Shown in pieces: positions 1 to 11,513 of a stretch of 64,000 nt of DNA. The notes beneath the pieces were generated by a model. The model had not been told where the DNA came from. It searched no databases and worked only from the letters and a program-made list of their open reading frames with translations. A program made the translations under genes and the position numbers. Within the stretch, counting starts at the first letter, position 1. Each line of letters starts with the position of its first letter. The stretch is from NCBI GenBank assembly GCA_019054805.1, contig JAHQIY010000009.1:1054001-1118000 (forward strand), in the 5' to 3' direction. Source of the stretch: Brachionus manjavacas (lineage: Eukaryota; Rotifera; Eurotatoria; Ploima; Brachionidae).

Positions 1-117
1 CCACTGAGGCCTATAGCGTTCGCTTGGCGCGATGCGGTCGAAGAGGAGATCGAGAGTCAGATCAAGGAGGGGGTCATGCATAAGCTGGGCGAGGACGATG
101 CTCCTTATGCTCCTTGA
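1..117 (+). mobile_element. Gypsy-type pol fragment (5' end of RT), cut by window edge
   Basis: Frame 1 reads 38 residues with no stop until 115-117. It starts PLRPIAFAWRDAVEEEIE and continues with an IKEGV segment. This resembles the stretch just before the first reverse-transcriptase motif of Ty3/Gypsy polyproteins, where a proline-rich start leads into V.EEL...EGVI. Base composition is much GC-richer than the following sequence, as it is in the intact Gypsy element at 17-22 kb. The frame stops inside the inverted repeat at 105-157, so the fragment seems truncated there. The rest, if any, lies left of the window. The family is inferred from a short stretch. Confidence 0.5.
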
Positions 118-157
118 TTAACTTAACCATGAGCGTTTAAGTTAACAAGGAGCATAA
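105..157. repeat. Near-perfect inverted repeat (hairpin) at a retroelement boundary
   Basis: The left arm 105-126 (TTATGCTCCTTG then ATTAACTTAA) and the right arm 137-157 (TTAAGTTAA then CAAGGAGCATAA) are reverse complements over about 21 bp, with one extra A in the left arm. The 10-base loop is CCATGAGCGT. The hairpin lies exactly where the GC-rich pol fragment ends and the AT-rich background begins. It could be an element terminus or a rearrangement junction. Confidence 0.75.
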
Positions 158-231
158 ATAGCTGCTCCAATACGTCTTACGAGAAGATCGGATAGACGGG
201 CCCAAGGGTACTAATGTAAACATTACAGATA

Positions 232-1150
232 TATAATTCAAGGACCCGAGGGATATTTTGATAATGAGAAAATTTTAAAACAATTTGAGCGTTTATTTCA
301 AATGTTGGAATTTAAAAAAGAATTTCATAATCCGATTCGCCATGACATTGAATTTTTAGTGGACAATGCAACAACGCACACAGCAGTCAATATTAAACTC
401 GACGACTTTAGGTGATAAATTATAGCTGATAAATTATTAAATCTAAAATTTATAAAAAATATTTTAAATTAAAAGATTAAAGCCTGGTGGCGTTTGTGCT
501 TACCAGCAATTAAACTGGTTGAATGATTTAAACAATGAAGAAACTTTAAATATATTTTTTGAAAGTGGTCCATTAAAAGGGAAAAGCAAAGGTCTTAAGC
601 AAATAGCACTTGAATTGGGCTTTGATTTGCCTGAAAAAATAAAATTAGCTGACCTCAAAAAATTAGTTTCGGATCATCCAGCTTTTAACTCAGTCAATAA
701 ACTGGAAATTTTGGGGAAAAAATCATCAATAAATAAAAAAAGTGGTCCCAACATTTTGTTCAGAATTTTCTCTAGTTTCAGAATCTGTAAAAAAAAGTAG
801 GGGTCGGGGGGTAAACCTAGATACGGACTAGATACAAAAATAGTGAAAAAATACCATTTTTTTACCATTTTTTGCCAAAATATCGGTCTATTGGTAAAAT
901 AATAGATTAAATTAATACACCATTTTGTTGATGAGACTATTTGCTTTCAGAATATATATATATAAATGAGGTTATGTCTATTAGAACATGAGATATTTTA
1001 GCTCAAAGGTCACTAACTTTTGTTTTTTTTTCGATCTTTGGTCACCTAAAAAACCGTTTTTTTAGGTTTTCAAGTATGCAGATTAATGTTTTAAAGTCGG
1101 TTTGCCGAAATTCAGATAGTGCTGTAGTTTTGCTCCGCGCGAACCTTAAC
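232..1150 (+). mobile_element. IS630/Tc1-like DDE transposon, internally deleted copy 1
   Basis: Two broken reading frames encode the middle of a DDE transposase. Residues from about 240 to 412 include FLVDNATTHTA, which fits the second catalytic Asp in its usual context. Frame 486-715 reads GGVCAYQQLNWLND, then GKSKGLKQIALELGF, and ends HPAFNSVNKLEILGKK. The frame then changes abruptly at about 715 into AT-rich terminal sequence also found at 10735-11180 beside the second copy. The C-terminal part with the catalytic Glu is missing here but present at 10260-10560. Stops and frameshifts make it non-functional. The outer limits are approximate. Confidence 0.6.
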
Positions 1151-1934
1151 AAAATTTTAAAAGTTTGATTTATTTTCGGAAATATTAAAAACCTAAAAAA
1201 TTTAATAGAAGTCACTTATTTTCATTTGTTAAATATTCCTAAATATTATGTCATTTATTTGGTTTTCTAAACAGTTCAAATGACCAAGATTGCTAACCCC
1301 TTGACAAGAAAAATCGAATTTTATCTAAGCAGCTTTTTACATCATGACCAGTAATTATCTCTTCTTCGCTATTTAAAATATCCTTCGCTCCATGGAAAAC
1401 TCTCTGCGACTGTTTTGCTATCATACCCATTTGCTAATGAATTGAGAATATCAATTTTTTTTTGTTAGCTTATAGCTGCTCGCTTATTATTTTTTTTATT
1501 ATCTCTCACTCCTCCTCTCATACAAGTCGACATTTTATTTCAGAAAAAAATTTACTATAAAAAAACATTTTCATAAAAATTTTCTTTTGAAAAGTCTTAT
1601 TTGATTTTTCCAAGTAGTTTTCTATAAGCAAAAATTTTCTAAACAGGAACTAATAATACCCAACAAATTTAAAATTAGGGTGAATAGAAAAATATTTTGT
1701 TTTCTTAACATTTCTTTATTATAAACGAAAATTGCTTATAACCGTGTTTACTATAGACGGCTTTTACTGTATGTTCAAAGAAAGGACAGCAACACTAAGG
1801 AAAAAAATGATCAATTATATACTTCTTAATAAATTCAATGATTCGACCAATCTTAAATTTTTCTATAAGCACATTAATTACCTTAATCTATATTAATATT
1901 TCTTTAAAGATTAAATTGAAAATAAAAACTTTTT

Positions 1935-2670
1935 TTAAATGATATATTTAATTTTGGCATTTTTCTTTAAAGATTTTTCGAAATCTTTGACAGCCATTCA
2001 GTCATATTATGAAGTACTTGGAATTAGCTGGATATTTAGTCGGATTTTAAATGGTAGATTTGTCTTTCCGAAAAAATTTTGGTTTCATCAATCGAGTAGC
2101 AGTTTCAAGACAATGTGTGATTTTAACAAAGCGCAATTATGAAAATACTTCCGAGGTCAAAGCATTTCCCAACGTCTGGTAGACCAATTCCCAACGTCCG
2201 AAAGCTTACCAGTCAAGATGAGTCGTACATTTTTAGAAAGGTCAGAATCATTCCTTTAGTTATAGACAGCTAGCCTCTGATTCTAGTTCTAATTATCCAA
2301 ATGTTACTGTTAGTAAAGTAACACTAAGAAAAATCGTATACTGCATTAAAAAAACTTCTTTTGAATGTATAAGATCGATCGAAAAAGCTCAAATGTCGCA
2401 AAGAACGACAAAGATGGCCGGCATGTCCAACATGGCCGAACACCTTGGTTTACATGGCCGGTCGACTTGGCTGAACACCTTGGCCGACGTTCCTGACTAG
2501 GCCGGCCGAAAAGCGTTACGATTTTATTAGAACTTTTGTGTATTGACCACAAAATGGTCAATACAGATGAAAGTTACTAGTGAAGTAGCAAAAAACATGA
2601 TCGAATCTATGCCACAACGTGTCGCTGAATGTATTAAATCCAAGAGTGGCTTTCAAGAAACAGACCTTGG
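1935..2670 (+). mobile_element. Tc1-like transposase relic
   Basis: Scattered frames resemble a Tc1 transposase in the correct order. About 2150-2340 reads like the N-terminal DNA-binding part (GQSISQRL, then RKLTSQDESYIFRKVR, then VTVSKVTLRKIVY). About 2568-2650 reads like the C-terminal end (MIESMPQRVAECIKSKSG). The catalytic core between them is missing. A GC-rich stretch at 2410-2520 with repeated GGCCG motifs takes its place. Stops and frameshifts are present. The relic overlaps or is nested with the pogo-like relic on the other strand. Confidence 0.5.
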
Positions 2671-2689
2671 ATAAAAATAATATAAATGT

Positions 2690-3170
2690 TCTAAATTATC
2701 TATGCATACTGTAATATGCCTTTTTTTAAAATCCGTTTAACCATCCATTTCTAGCTTTAAAATCAGTCTGATTTAACATAGTTGCATATTCAATAGCTTG
2801 GGCTTGATTCAATAATCAATGGTCCGTTAAAAATAATATTTTTATATGACATAACTGATTTGAACCAGTGATCAAGGGTCTCTTCAATTTCAACATAATT
2901 AGTACCTCTCATTCTTTTAGTGCTAGGATTGATAAAATTATTTTGATATAAGTTTTTTATCTTTTCATGGTTCTTTGCCTTAAGAATAGAAGAAACAGTA
3001 CTCTAAGGTCTATTTTATTTTTTAAAGTTCTGTAAAAGTGCGATTATTTTTAATAATATCATTCCAAATTTCAATTTGTTTTGTTTAGAAGATCAATATC
3101 GTATTAAAAACGATGAAAAAGCACTGTTTTTTTAAGTTTTTTCTTAATTTACCTATCGGGTTAATTATAT
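2690..3170 (-). mobile_element. pogo/Tigger-like transposase relic (CENP-B-type DNA-binding part)
   Basis: Read on the minus strand, about 3100-2780 gives EIWNDIIKNNRTFTEL, then a damaged STVSSILKAKNHEKI, then RMRGTNYVEIEETLDHWF and NIIFNGPLIIESS. This order (psq/CENP-B N-terminal helix-turn-helix, then the Tc5-type helix-turn-helix ending in GPL) is typical of pogo/Tigger transposases. No DDE core was found. Sequence near 1740-1772 that ends in TTTACTGTA resembles a pogo terminal repeat and may be the distal end, with later insertions between. Stops interrupt the frame. Confidence 0.55.
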
Positions 3171-3349
3171 ATCGAATTAAAAAAACATCGAATTAACAAA
3201 TAAATTTAACATGTTATTATATTGGGGATTGTAAAATCATGAATAAAAAATATCGTTATCAAGCGAATATCGTATTTATCATTATCATAAATTTTAAAAA
3301 TTATCGTTTGGCTTAGCAAATTTGAAAAAATAAAATTTAATTAATATCG

Positions 3350-6300
3350 TTATCACGTGATTAAAAAACCGTTCATAACTATGTGTTGGCAAGTCTCGGA
3401 TCTCAGAAGGGATTGTTTTTTTAGTTTTCACTTCTTGACATCTTATTTCGAGAATCATAAACTTGAAACATTTTCTAATGCTGTTAGAAATGATGGACTT
3501 AATATTGAATATATTCCTGAAAAAAAAAAGATAGACCCGAGAGGAAAGATAGTGCCAGAAGAGTGAGAATATCATTTCCAGAAGAAGTTGAGAACACTTT
3601 TGGAAGCTTGTCAGGCCCGACAATAATGTATGGTTTAAAGTTTGTTGTGTTAATTTTTGGTCAAAAGCAGAAATGCTATTTTTGTGATGATGAAGGACAC
3701 AACTTTTGAAATACCCTGTAAAAGAAGCACTTTGCGAAAAGTGTTATAAGAAAGGACACTTGACACCGAAATGCTCCATTGCCGAAAAGCTTAAGTCGCT
3801 TTAGAGGAAAAAGATTGACTACATTTATTTTTACATTGACCAAGAAGAAACGCAATCATTATTTGAAGCTGACCAAAAAGATAATTATGAAAATGTGATG
3901 CCAAAAAAACCTGGATATCAGTCAACAAATTTCAAAGACGTAATATCCCAAATTAGCCGACAAGACCTTAAAACTCCAGTTCAAGAAGACGGTTTGGTAA
4001 GTCGTTTAAACGATATTCTACCACTATGTCAGTCAGCTCTGAATGTACGCTCAAATGATCAGAATTAGTATGAAACTTTTTTCCTAACCAAAAATCAAAA
4101 TCTTAATGATATAAAAATTGATTCGAGTGAATTAAACATTTTCTTAGATTTTAATTATTATAGATTAATAAGTAAAACACGCAATAAGCTTGGTGGATAA
4201 AGGAAGAATTAGAGTTTGTCCACTTTTACTTTTCGTATGATGATTTTTCATCTGAATTACTTTGTACCCAAATAAATCCAGGAAAAGATCAATTATACAT
4301 TTTCAGTTTAATTATTCCACCCAAATAAACTTCTAAATTTTAATATATTCGAAAAGAAAAATAGGAATTGTAAAAATTATGTACTCGGGGGTGACTTAAA
4401 TGCCAAAACAAAAAAAATAGATGCAAGGAGAAAACGAAAATGGAATCATTTTAGAAAGCATTATTAACGAGCTTAATTTCACAGTAATTTATAATAAGTG
4501 TTCAACCTTAAACATATTCAATAGGGAATATTTCGAAATTCTTGATTTATTCTTAGTCTGATATTCATTGGTTGATAAAGTAACTGATTTTAGGGTTCTA
4601 AATAATCAAGATATGACCAGTGATCATTTCCCAATAAAGGCATGAAAATATTTTGACTACTCAGTTATCCCTAAAACACAACCAAAGAAGCTTAACTATA
4701 AAAAAGCAAATTGGTTTTTATTCCGTGAGATCTTTAAAGGTAAAAACTCTGAATTAAATTCAGCATCAATTGATGAACTAAATGAAGAAATTACCCAAAA
4801 GTTAATTTCTGCAGCTCATAAAAGCATTCCATACCAAAAAAATAAAATTTTAAAACAAGTCTCCCATCGAACATTGTCAGTATAATTAAGGAACTCATTA
4901 AAAAAAGAAGAATAATTCAAAAAACTCATATTGTAAAAAACTAAAAAATATTCAACCAAATGATCTCATATTTAAGAATTAGTTAAACAATTTTTGGAAT
5001 TAAAACTGATCTGATTTTTTTAAAAAATTGGGAAAAATCCGCTTTCAGGTTGACCATTCTGGAAAAGATTAATAAGTTTGGATCAAAGAAAGGATCTGGA
5101 TTAAAACCTGCTTTTATCTCTAATAATTATGAACTAAGAACTGATGAAGAAAAGGCTATCTTTTTTGCTGAATTTCTTTAAAAAATCTTTAGTCCGAATA
5201 ATGATCTAATTAATCCCTTAAAAGAAAGAGAAATAATTGATTAAAATTTTGAGTTTTTTAATAAGGAAAATCAATGAAAATTTGACGAGCCTGTTAGCAC
5301 TAAACAGATTACATCAGCGATAAAAAGGTTAAAAGAGAAAGCAGCTTCGGGACCAGACCAAATTAATTACTTTATGTTAAAAAATGTAACTCAAAATATT
5401 CTAAAAGACATAATCTATCCTATTGTTTAAGTCTAGAAATATGCTAACATTACTACGATACCTAAAAAGTCAATTTTAACACAATACCCAGCTAACTACC
5501 GACCATTCAGTATAACAAGCTGTCTTGAGAAACTTTTAGAGCGTATCGTCAGCTCTAGATTAAATAGTTATTTTTAACTAATACATTGGATTAATTCTTT
5601 TTTAGACCCAAGATCATTTAAAGTAAATGTAAATGGTCACATAAGTTATGAAAACCATATTACTGCAGGTGTTCCTCAAGGCTCGGTAATTATTCCATTA
5701 CTTTTTTGTATTTTTATCAATTGATATTCCTAAAAGAAATAAAACAATTATTGAATACTCTCTTCTTTTTGCTGATAACTTGGTTACATTTTTTATTTTT
5801 GAGAAAAAAGAAAATCTAGAAAAAAAGATGAACAAATAATAAGACAAACTAGAAAAATGTTCTCCAAATAAAAGATGTAAATATCTTTTGAAAAGTCTTG
5901 CTTCATTGTCTCCACTAAATATAATAAGGAAAATATTGACTTAAAATTAAAAATATATGAAAATATAATTTTAAATCAAAAAAAAAAATTTTATAGGTAT
6001 AAAATTGACTAGTTTAGGTATAAAATTTGACTCAAAATTAACCTTTGCCCCAATGGTTAATGAAATAAAACAGCGTTGTAATTCACGGTTGAACTTAATG
6101 AAAATATTGTCAAACAAAAAATGGGGTCTAAATTATTATACACTAGGAAACTTATATAAATCTTTAATCGGATATATAATTGATTCCTCTTTTCCGTGTC
6201 TAAATTCAATATCGGAGACAAACATTAAAAAAATTTAAGTCTTACAAAAATCAGCACTTCGTTTTTTAGTTAAAATATGACACTCCTTCAAATATTTTTC

Positions 6301-6485
6301 CATATTTTGCGGGTTTTGAATTAAGATATGTTGAATACACAACTCCATTGTATAATTGCTATCCTACTATTTCTTCTTTCTTTCATGAGCTGTTTAAAAC
6401 TTAATTACTTTTCATATGCCACCTCTTACAATATATCTGAAAGTGCTTTAGCTCGGCACAGATAAATCAAATAAATAAATAAAAT
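3350..6485 (+). mobile_element. Degenerate non-LTR retrotransposon (family A, copy 1)
   Basis: The order of broken frames matches a Jockey-like LINE. An ORF1-like region (3357-3566) is followed by two CCHC knuckles split by a frameshift (CYFCDDEGHN near 3678 and CEKCYKKGHLTPKC near 3730). An endonuclease motif GGDLNAK lies near 4386. RT motifs are PANYRPFSITSCLEKLLERI near 5490, GVPQGSVIIPLLFCIFIN near 5670 and FADN (in place of FADD) near 5768. The C-terminal part (6005-6238) aligns closely with the copy at 28.5-29.2 kb. The 3' end is an AGCTCGGCACAGATAAA motif with an (AAAT)n tail at about 6449-6485. Many stops make it dead. Confidence 0.8.
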
Positions 6486-7013
6486 AATAATTAGCATCGT
6501 TATAAAAAGACTAGACTGTATTAATAAGCAAAAAAACATACAATCAAAAAAATAAAAAAAAGACAATGTAAATTTTTTTTTAAAGTTTAAATCTAAGTTA
6601 TAAATATTATTTTGTAAAAATTTTCAAAAAATAATCTTAATATATTAAACCCAAATGTGTGAAAAAAAGTAAAATTTTCATGCATATACTTACGATAACT
6701 AACTTTTATATTTGAAGGTAGTGCTTTTATAATTGTCTTAATCCATTTTTTTAGATTACATATTATATATTAATTTTTTTAAATTTAAAAATAAATCATC
6801 TATTTTTAAGTTGTAAAAATCATTCAAATTCATTCATTCAAGTTTTTTTTAAAGAAATGTTGTATGTATAGTATGTCACAAAAAGTTAGAATCAAGTTTA
6901 AAAAATAAAAATATTTTTTTTTTGAAATTAAAAAAATCGTTAATCATGAATATTTTTCAAATAATAGTTTTTTTAAAGTAAGATTACCTAAAAAACTGAC
7001 AAAATAGAGAAAA
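6486..7013. other. AT-rich spacer, no gene seen
   Basis: Homopolymer-rich A/T sequence between two LINE relics. No convincing frame, RNA gene or repeat was recognised. Confidence 0.5.
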
Positions 7014-8300
7014 AATGAGTAAAAATAAAATAACTGATCAACAGAGATTTAAAATTGCAAGTTTTTTCGGGAAAATAAAGCTATATGAAATCATGAAATC
7101 TCACGATGTCCCTGAAAGACAAATTGGATTTAAGAAAATAGCTCGTGCTCTCATGCTATCTTTGCGGTAAAAGAGACAATAAGCTTTTACAATAATAAAT
7201 TGAAAAAAGTAAATGGATGTGCCATTGATGCGAGCAAAGCATTTGACAAAATTAACAGAGAAAATTTATTCAAAAAGCTAAAAGACAAAGTTCACCTCCA
7301 AATTTGGAGATTTTTAAGAAAATACTATCAGAACTCAATGGCACTAGTGGTGAGAGAAAATTAAATTAGTAAACTATTCAAAACAAGTATCGATGTAAAG
7401 CAAAGCGGTCCATTATCTCCAAAATTGTTCTCTATTTTTACAGAAGACCTATTTCAAGAATTAGAGTGGAAAAAAAAAGGTACAAAAATACATCTGCATT
7501 TTACTGGAGTTGTAAAGTATGCTGATGATATCTTTCTTTTAACTCAAAGTGTAAAAGAGCTACAAGAAGAAATCAATACTTGTGAAAAATATGGAATACA
7601 ACTAGAAATAAAATTCAATTCTGAAAAAACTCAATATATTGTGTTTGGTGGGAAATTGAAAGATACTGAAGAAAAGCCGAGAATGTATTATCAAGAAATA
7701 AAATGCTTTGAAAAAATAAGATATCTTGGATTGATCCTGAACAGAAAAAACAACAACAAAGATCAGGTTGAATCTAGAATAAGAACAGCTTTTAGATCGT
7801 TTTCTAGTCTAAGGAATTTGCAAATAGACAATAATTTCCTTGGAAATAAAATTAAAACACATCTTTATAAAGTCTTTGTTAAACCAACGCTTACATATGG
7901 ATTTGAAAATTATGCCTTAAATAGAGAGCAAATAAGGAAATTACAAACAACAGGGGCAACAATGATAAAAAATGTTAAATTTAAAAAAATCTTCACGAAC
8001 GACGAATCTTTTAAATGCACTTGGGTTAGAAAGGATGGTAACTTAACTATTGAAGGGAAAATTTGCATTCTTTAAAAGACTTCTGCCCAATAATCTTACA
8101 TCGGCTATCTTAGGAGAATTTGAAAAAAATGATATTTAAAAGGAAGATCTCAGCAAAAAATCGATTATTAAGAGGTTCTTGATTTTCTTGAAGAAGAAAA
8201 GGGTAATGTTAACAACAAATTGCTACTAACACCAAATGAAAATGAAAGACTTAATTAAAAAAAGAATCAAATGGTATAAGTGACTCCATAGAAGTATGTA
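7014..8300 (+). mobile_element. Non-LTR retrotransposon RT fragment (family B)
   Basis: The frames encode a reverse transcriptase of a second LINE lineage. AIDASKAFDKINRENLFKKL near 7228 fits RT motif A. QSGPLSPKLFSIFTEDL near 7402 fits the motif before the active site. KYADDIFLLT near 7516 is the intact catalytic YADD box. The longest frame (7425-8075) continues through KIRYLGLIL and the thumb-like region. In-frame stops occur upstream (about 7365) and the endonuclease is not recognisable. The segment at 7014-7190 (TDQQRFKIASFFG) may come from another transposon that was joined to it. Non-functional. Confidence 0.7.
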
Positions 8301-8370
8301 TAAAATATATGGGAAATGAAACAAAAAGAAAAATGCTAATAGAGCTAACGTATTCATATTATAATTTTCC

Positions 8371-8664
8371 CTATTCTATCCTTGTGGATAATGGGGAGGC
8401 GCTCATCTCCTTTAAATGTACCTTTTTGAGCAACGGCTACGATCTGACACAGAGGCTACTGCATCGAGATGATCATCTAGACCGCAATTATTACCCAGTC
8501 GAAACTGGTCACCCTATTTTTATGATAAAAGAGGTTAAAACATTCGCCCCGTATTGTAGAGATATTTTGAAGATTTTTTTCACCCTCATTTGGTTTTGAA
8601 CCCTCGATCCTCTGCTTGCATGATTAACACGCAAACCATTCGGCTATACGGGCTCCAAAATCAT
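8371..8664 (-). mobile_element. tRNA-derived SINE
   Basis: On the minus strand the element begins near 8655 with a tRNA-like head: GGAGCCCG, then TAGCCGAATGG (fits box A), then GTTCAAAACC (fits box B). Between them a stem-loop TGCGT/ATGCA leaves a 7-base loop GTTAATC, which would place anticodon UAA, suggesting tRNA-Leu ancestry. The body runs on to about 8371. Its last ~115 bp recur in opposite orientation at 23266-23384, which shows that this is a dispersed family. A 96-residue open frame on the plus strand across the element looks incidental. Confidence 0.6.
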
Positions 8665-8667
8665 ATT

Positions 8668-8935
8668 AGCGGTGATAAAAAAAAAAAAAAAAGAAAAAAA
8701 GAAGAGATCAAAAAGAAATGTTAGAAATGTGTACCTTGAGGAAAGTCTCCATCGATGTTGGCTAGTCGATGGAGATTTGAAATTTTTTTCAAATCTTTAC
8801 TCAAACACTTATTTTTTTCTAATTTTATCGTTAAACTTATTTTTAATTTTTAATTTTTAATTTTTTTTAGATCGCCTTAAAGGCGTTCATTGAAATAAAT
8901 AAATAAAAAAATAAAATAATAAATAAAATACATCA
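8668..8935 (+). repeat. LINE-like 3' end: hairpins plus (AAAT)n tail
   Basis: An A-rich tract (8668-8705) is followed by a perfect 10-bp hairpin (TCTCCATCGA/TCGATGGAGA, about 8745-8775). A second small hairpin CGCCTT/AAGGCG near 8873 leads straight into an AAATAAATAAAT tail. Stem-loops followed by a short tandem tail are typical of LINE 3' ends. It may belong to the family B RT just upstream, with the SINE inserted between them. Confidence 0.5.
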
Positions 8936-10199
8936 ATTAATTAAATAATCAATACTATTTCGCTTATTTTTATTATTCTGGCAACGTAGCAACAGGTAAA
9001 ACTTTGTTGAATTTAAAAATTAAACTTTAGTTACTAATTTTAGTTAAGTTAACTAAAAATTAGTTGATCAAAAACCAGTCGACTGAAATTTAGATAACTA
9101 AACTGAAGAGAAAACTCCCATCACTATACAAAATAGCAAGATTTGTTCAGAATGAATTAGAAACACTAAAACACAATTTTTAATTACTAATAAAGATTAT
9201 TTAAATAGTTATATGTATTTAATGTAAATTCGGTGACATAATTTCAAAAACCGAAATACATCAGTCGTTTTATTTTTTTTTAAACAACCCACATATTCTT
9301 GTAAATCTTGAAGAGAGGAATCCAAATATATATATGAAATATTTTTAAAAAATTTCAAACCTTTTTTTTTTATTCAAAGTTTTTTTCGGCTAATTCGGTA
9401 GAATTTTTCAAATTAGTAATTATGTTTGACAATTTTTGATCCGATGACGGAACAAGTTTGAACTGAAGTTATTTGCTTATCGTTTTCAGCGGGTCTTGAT
9501 TAATAGAAAATAATTTTACTAGAATTTTAAGATAGCCGATGGGTCCGTTGTCTAATGTTGTTAATTTTTATGGGTTAAGAGGTTAATGAGGTATCACCTC
9601 AATACCCAGAAATCCCACCCATTTACCCCTAAAAATAAAATATTTAACATAATTAAACTGAAAAGACAAAAATGATCACAATGACGTCATTTTTTATGAA
9701 AAATTGTTTCTCCTTTTTTTACGAAAATAATTTGATTTTATTTTATAAAAATATTTATTCTGTATTATCAAAATTCGTCAATATTTTATAACAATGAATC
9801 AGAACAAACAAAAAGAAGTTAAAAAAAAAGTATTCCATGAAAGATCTTGATTACGCAAAAAAAATGTTTTTGAAAAAAAATTGAACTCTACTCAAGCTTC
9901 AAATTTATACAACATTCCGAGACATATTTTTTTAACTAATCTTTTTAACTAAAATAAATCAAACATAAAACTTATTTTGAAGTCGTCATAAATTCTTTTT
10001 AATTTTTTTCTAAAAAGTTGTGTTGTACCGTATATTTAAAAGAATAATAATAAAGAATTTTTTAAATATTTATATTTTTAAAAAAAAACATTTAAAATCC
10101 TTTTTTTAATTCTTATTGGGCTAACTAGGTGAATTCGGTGAATATCCTGAAAAAGAGGTTAGTTCTCGGGCAAAATATTTACAATATCATTTATAATAG
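8936..10199. other. AT-rich spacer with one small foldback element
   Basis: No gene was recognised. About 9535-9635 holds a short foldback-like unit with ATGGGTTAAGAGGTTAATGAGG and its partner ACCCATTTACCCC. Related units occur near 16085-16225, 16790-16900 and 47575-47760. The rest is low-complexity A/T sequence. Confidence 0.45.
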
Positions 10200-10735
10200 A
10201 ATAAGGATATGATTTTCTGCTAAAATAAAATTAGAACAAATTAAACAAATTCTATCTCAGCACCCGGCTTTCATGGGGTCTAAAAAACTTGAAAAAATAT
10301 GGAATAAAGATCATATTTGTTCCAAAATATCACTGCGAACTAAACTCTATTGAAGGCCTATGGTGTTGTCTTAAACAATATGTTCGTACTAGAACAGATC
10401 AGAGTTTCGATAAAATGAAAAAGTTGATTGATGATGCTCGAGACGATTTTATTAGAAAAGAAATCTATAAAAATTAATACGAAGATATTGGAGGTCAGTT
10501 GATGCTTATTATAAAGGATCAACTTATGGTGAAGTCCTAAAGGCATATTTTTCACGTAAAACTAAGGCAACTCATCAACAACATTTAAAAATAACAAATT
10601 TATTGTTATAATTAATTAAATGTATTTTTTTTTGAGTAATAATTAAAAATTTTCAAGATTTTTTTTTTTCAAAAAATGGACTCTTTTTGAGCGTTTATAA
10701 AAATTTTTGAACTAAATAAATAAAAAAAGTAAAAC
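10200..10735 (+). mobile_element. IS630/Tc1-like DDE transposon, 5'-truncated copy 2
   Basis: The frames start at HPAFMGSKKLEK (about 10260) and continue after a one-base shift. They read KKYGIKIIFVPKYHCELNSI, then EGLWCCLKQYVRTRTDQSF, then KMKKLIDDARDDF (10289-10477). Next come YYKGSTYGEVLKAYFSRK and TKATHQQHLK. Proline-lysine-tyrosine-His followed by ELNSIEG, carrying the third catalytic Glu, is the C-terminal signature of IS630/Tc1-type DDE transposases. The HPAF...KLE start overlaps the end of copy 1 at 232-715, so the two are complementary fragments of one family. Confidence 0.7.
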
Positions 10736-11180
10736 CATCATTTTGTTCAGAATTTTGTCTAGTTTCAGAATATATATAAAAGTATATAGTTTAAGGGGTT
10801 TGCAAAAAAGTAGATAAATAAAAATTTAAAAAATGTCAAAATTTTTCCGATTTTTTTCCGAAAAAATTTTCAATTTTTTTTTTTTTTCAAGATAACCAGC
10901 TCAGAATATAGAGCATTTAATTCTCTAAATGCTCTATAAAATGTGTCGATCGAGTAGATTCGATTGATTAAATTCTGAGATAAAAAGCTTAAATAAGATA
11001 TACTTTATATAAGGTTGTAAAAATTCAGACCCCCCTAGACAAAAAAAAATTTTTTTGACCCCCCCTAAAATTAAGGCTTAACATAGGTTTTCATATACGT
11101 AGAATCCAAAAATGAGGTCGAAATCCATATCTGGAGATAGTGTGGAAGTTTTGCATCGCGCAAACTTTAATCTCAAAGGT
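10735..11180. repeat. Terminal non-coding repeat shared with 735-1150
   Basis: ATTTTGTTCAGAATTTT followed by CTAGTTTCAGAATAT here matches 749-790 closely. Further on, AGGTTTTCA, then GAAAT..AGAT..TG..G..GTTTTGC, then GCGCGAAC/GCGCAAAC match 1065-1145. Both copies directly follow transposase remnants of the same DDE family, so this is probably its 3' non-coding end. A perfect 13-bp hairpin (10907-10938) lies inside it. Confidence 0.5.
10907..10938. repeat. Perfect 13-bp hairpin
   Basis: TATAGAGCATTTA and TAAATGCTCTATA flank the 6-base loop ATTCTC without mismatch. It lies in the presumed terminal region of the DDE transposon copy 2. Confidence 0.8.
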
Positions 11181-11513
11181 TAATATTATTGATTTAAATT
11201 TTAAAAATCAAAATGTCCTTGATTCTCAAAATCAGTTAAATTTAGAAAAAATACGTGGTTTCTGAGATATCGTTGCCATGGAAATAAAATTCATATTTCT
11301 TTTTTTTATGCTGATCAGAAGCTAAAATCATTTTTTTTTTCACATTATTTTCCTGACTAAATAACTTAACAAGAAATATAGCAAATTTTTTTTTTTCAAG
11401 TTTTACTTTATTAGTCAAAATTTATGATTAAACAATAATATTAGATATTCAAAGTAATTTTTAAAATTCGAGTAGTAAATCAAAATAACTTTAGATTAAA
11501 AAAATAATTTTAA

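Noticed and set aside
2346..2561. 71-codon minus-strand frame in a GC-rich patch with GGCCG words
   Set aside because: The patch is a short simple repeat (CATGGCCG, ACCTTGG words repeated) inside transposon relics; no protein similarity seen.
8309..8599. 96-codon open frame on the plus strand
   Set aside because: It lies antisense in the SINE, and part of it matches the second SINE copy as DNA rather than as protein.
8596..8664. Functional tRNA-Leu gene
   Set aside because: The head has A and B boxes, but the T stem does not pair and the acceptor stem has no 3' partner, so a SINE head is the better reading.
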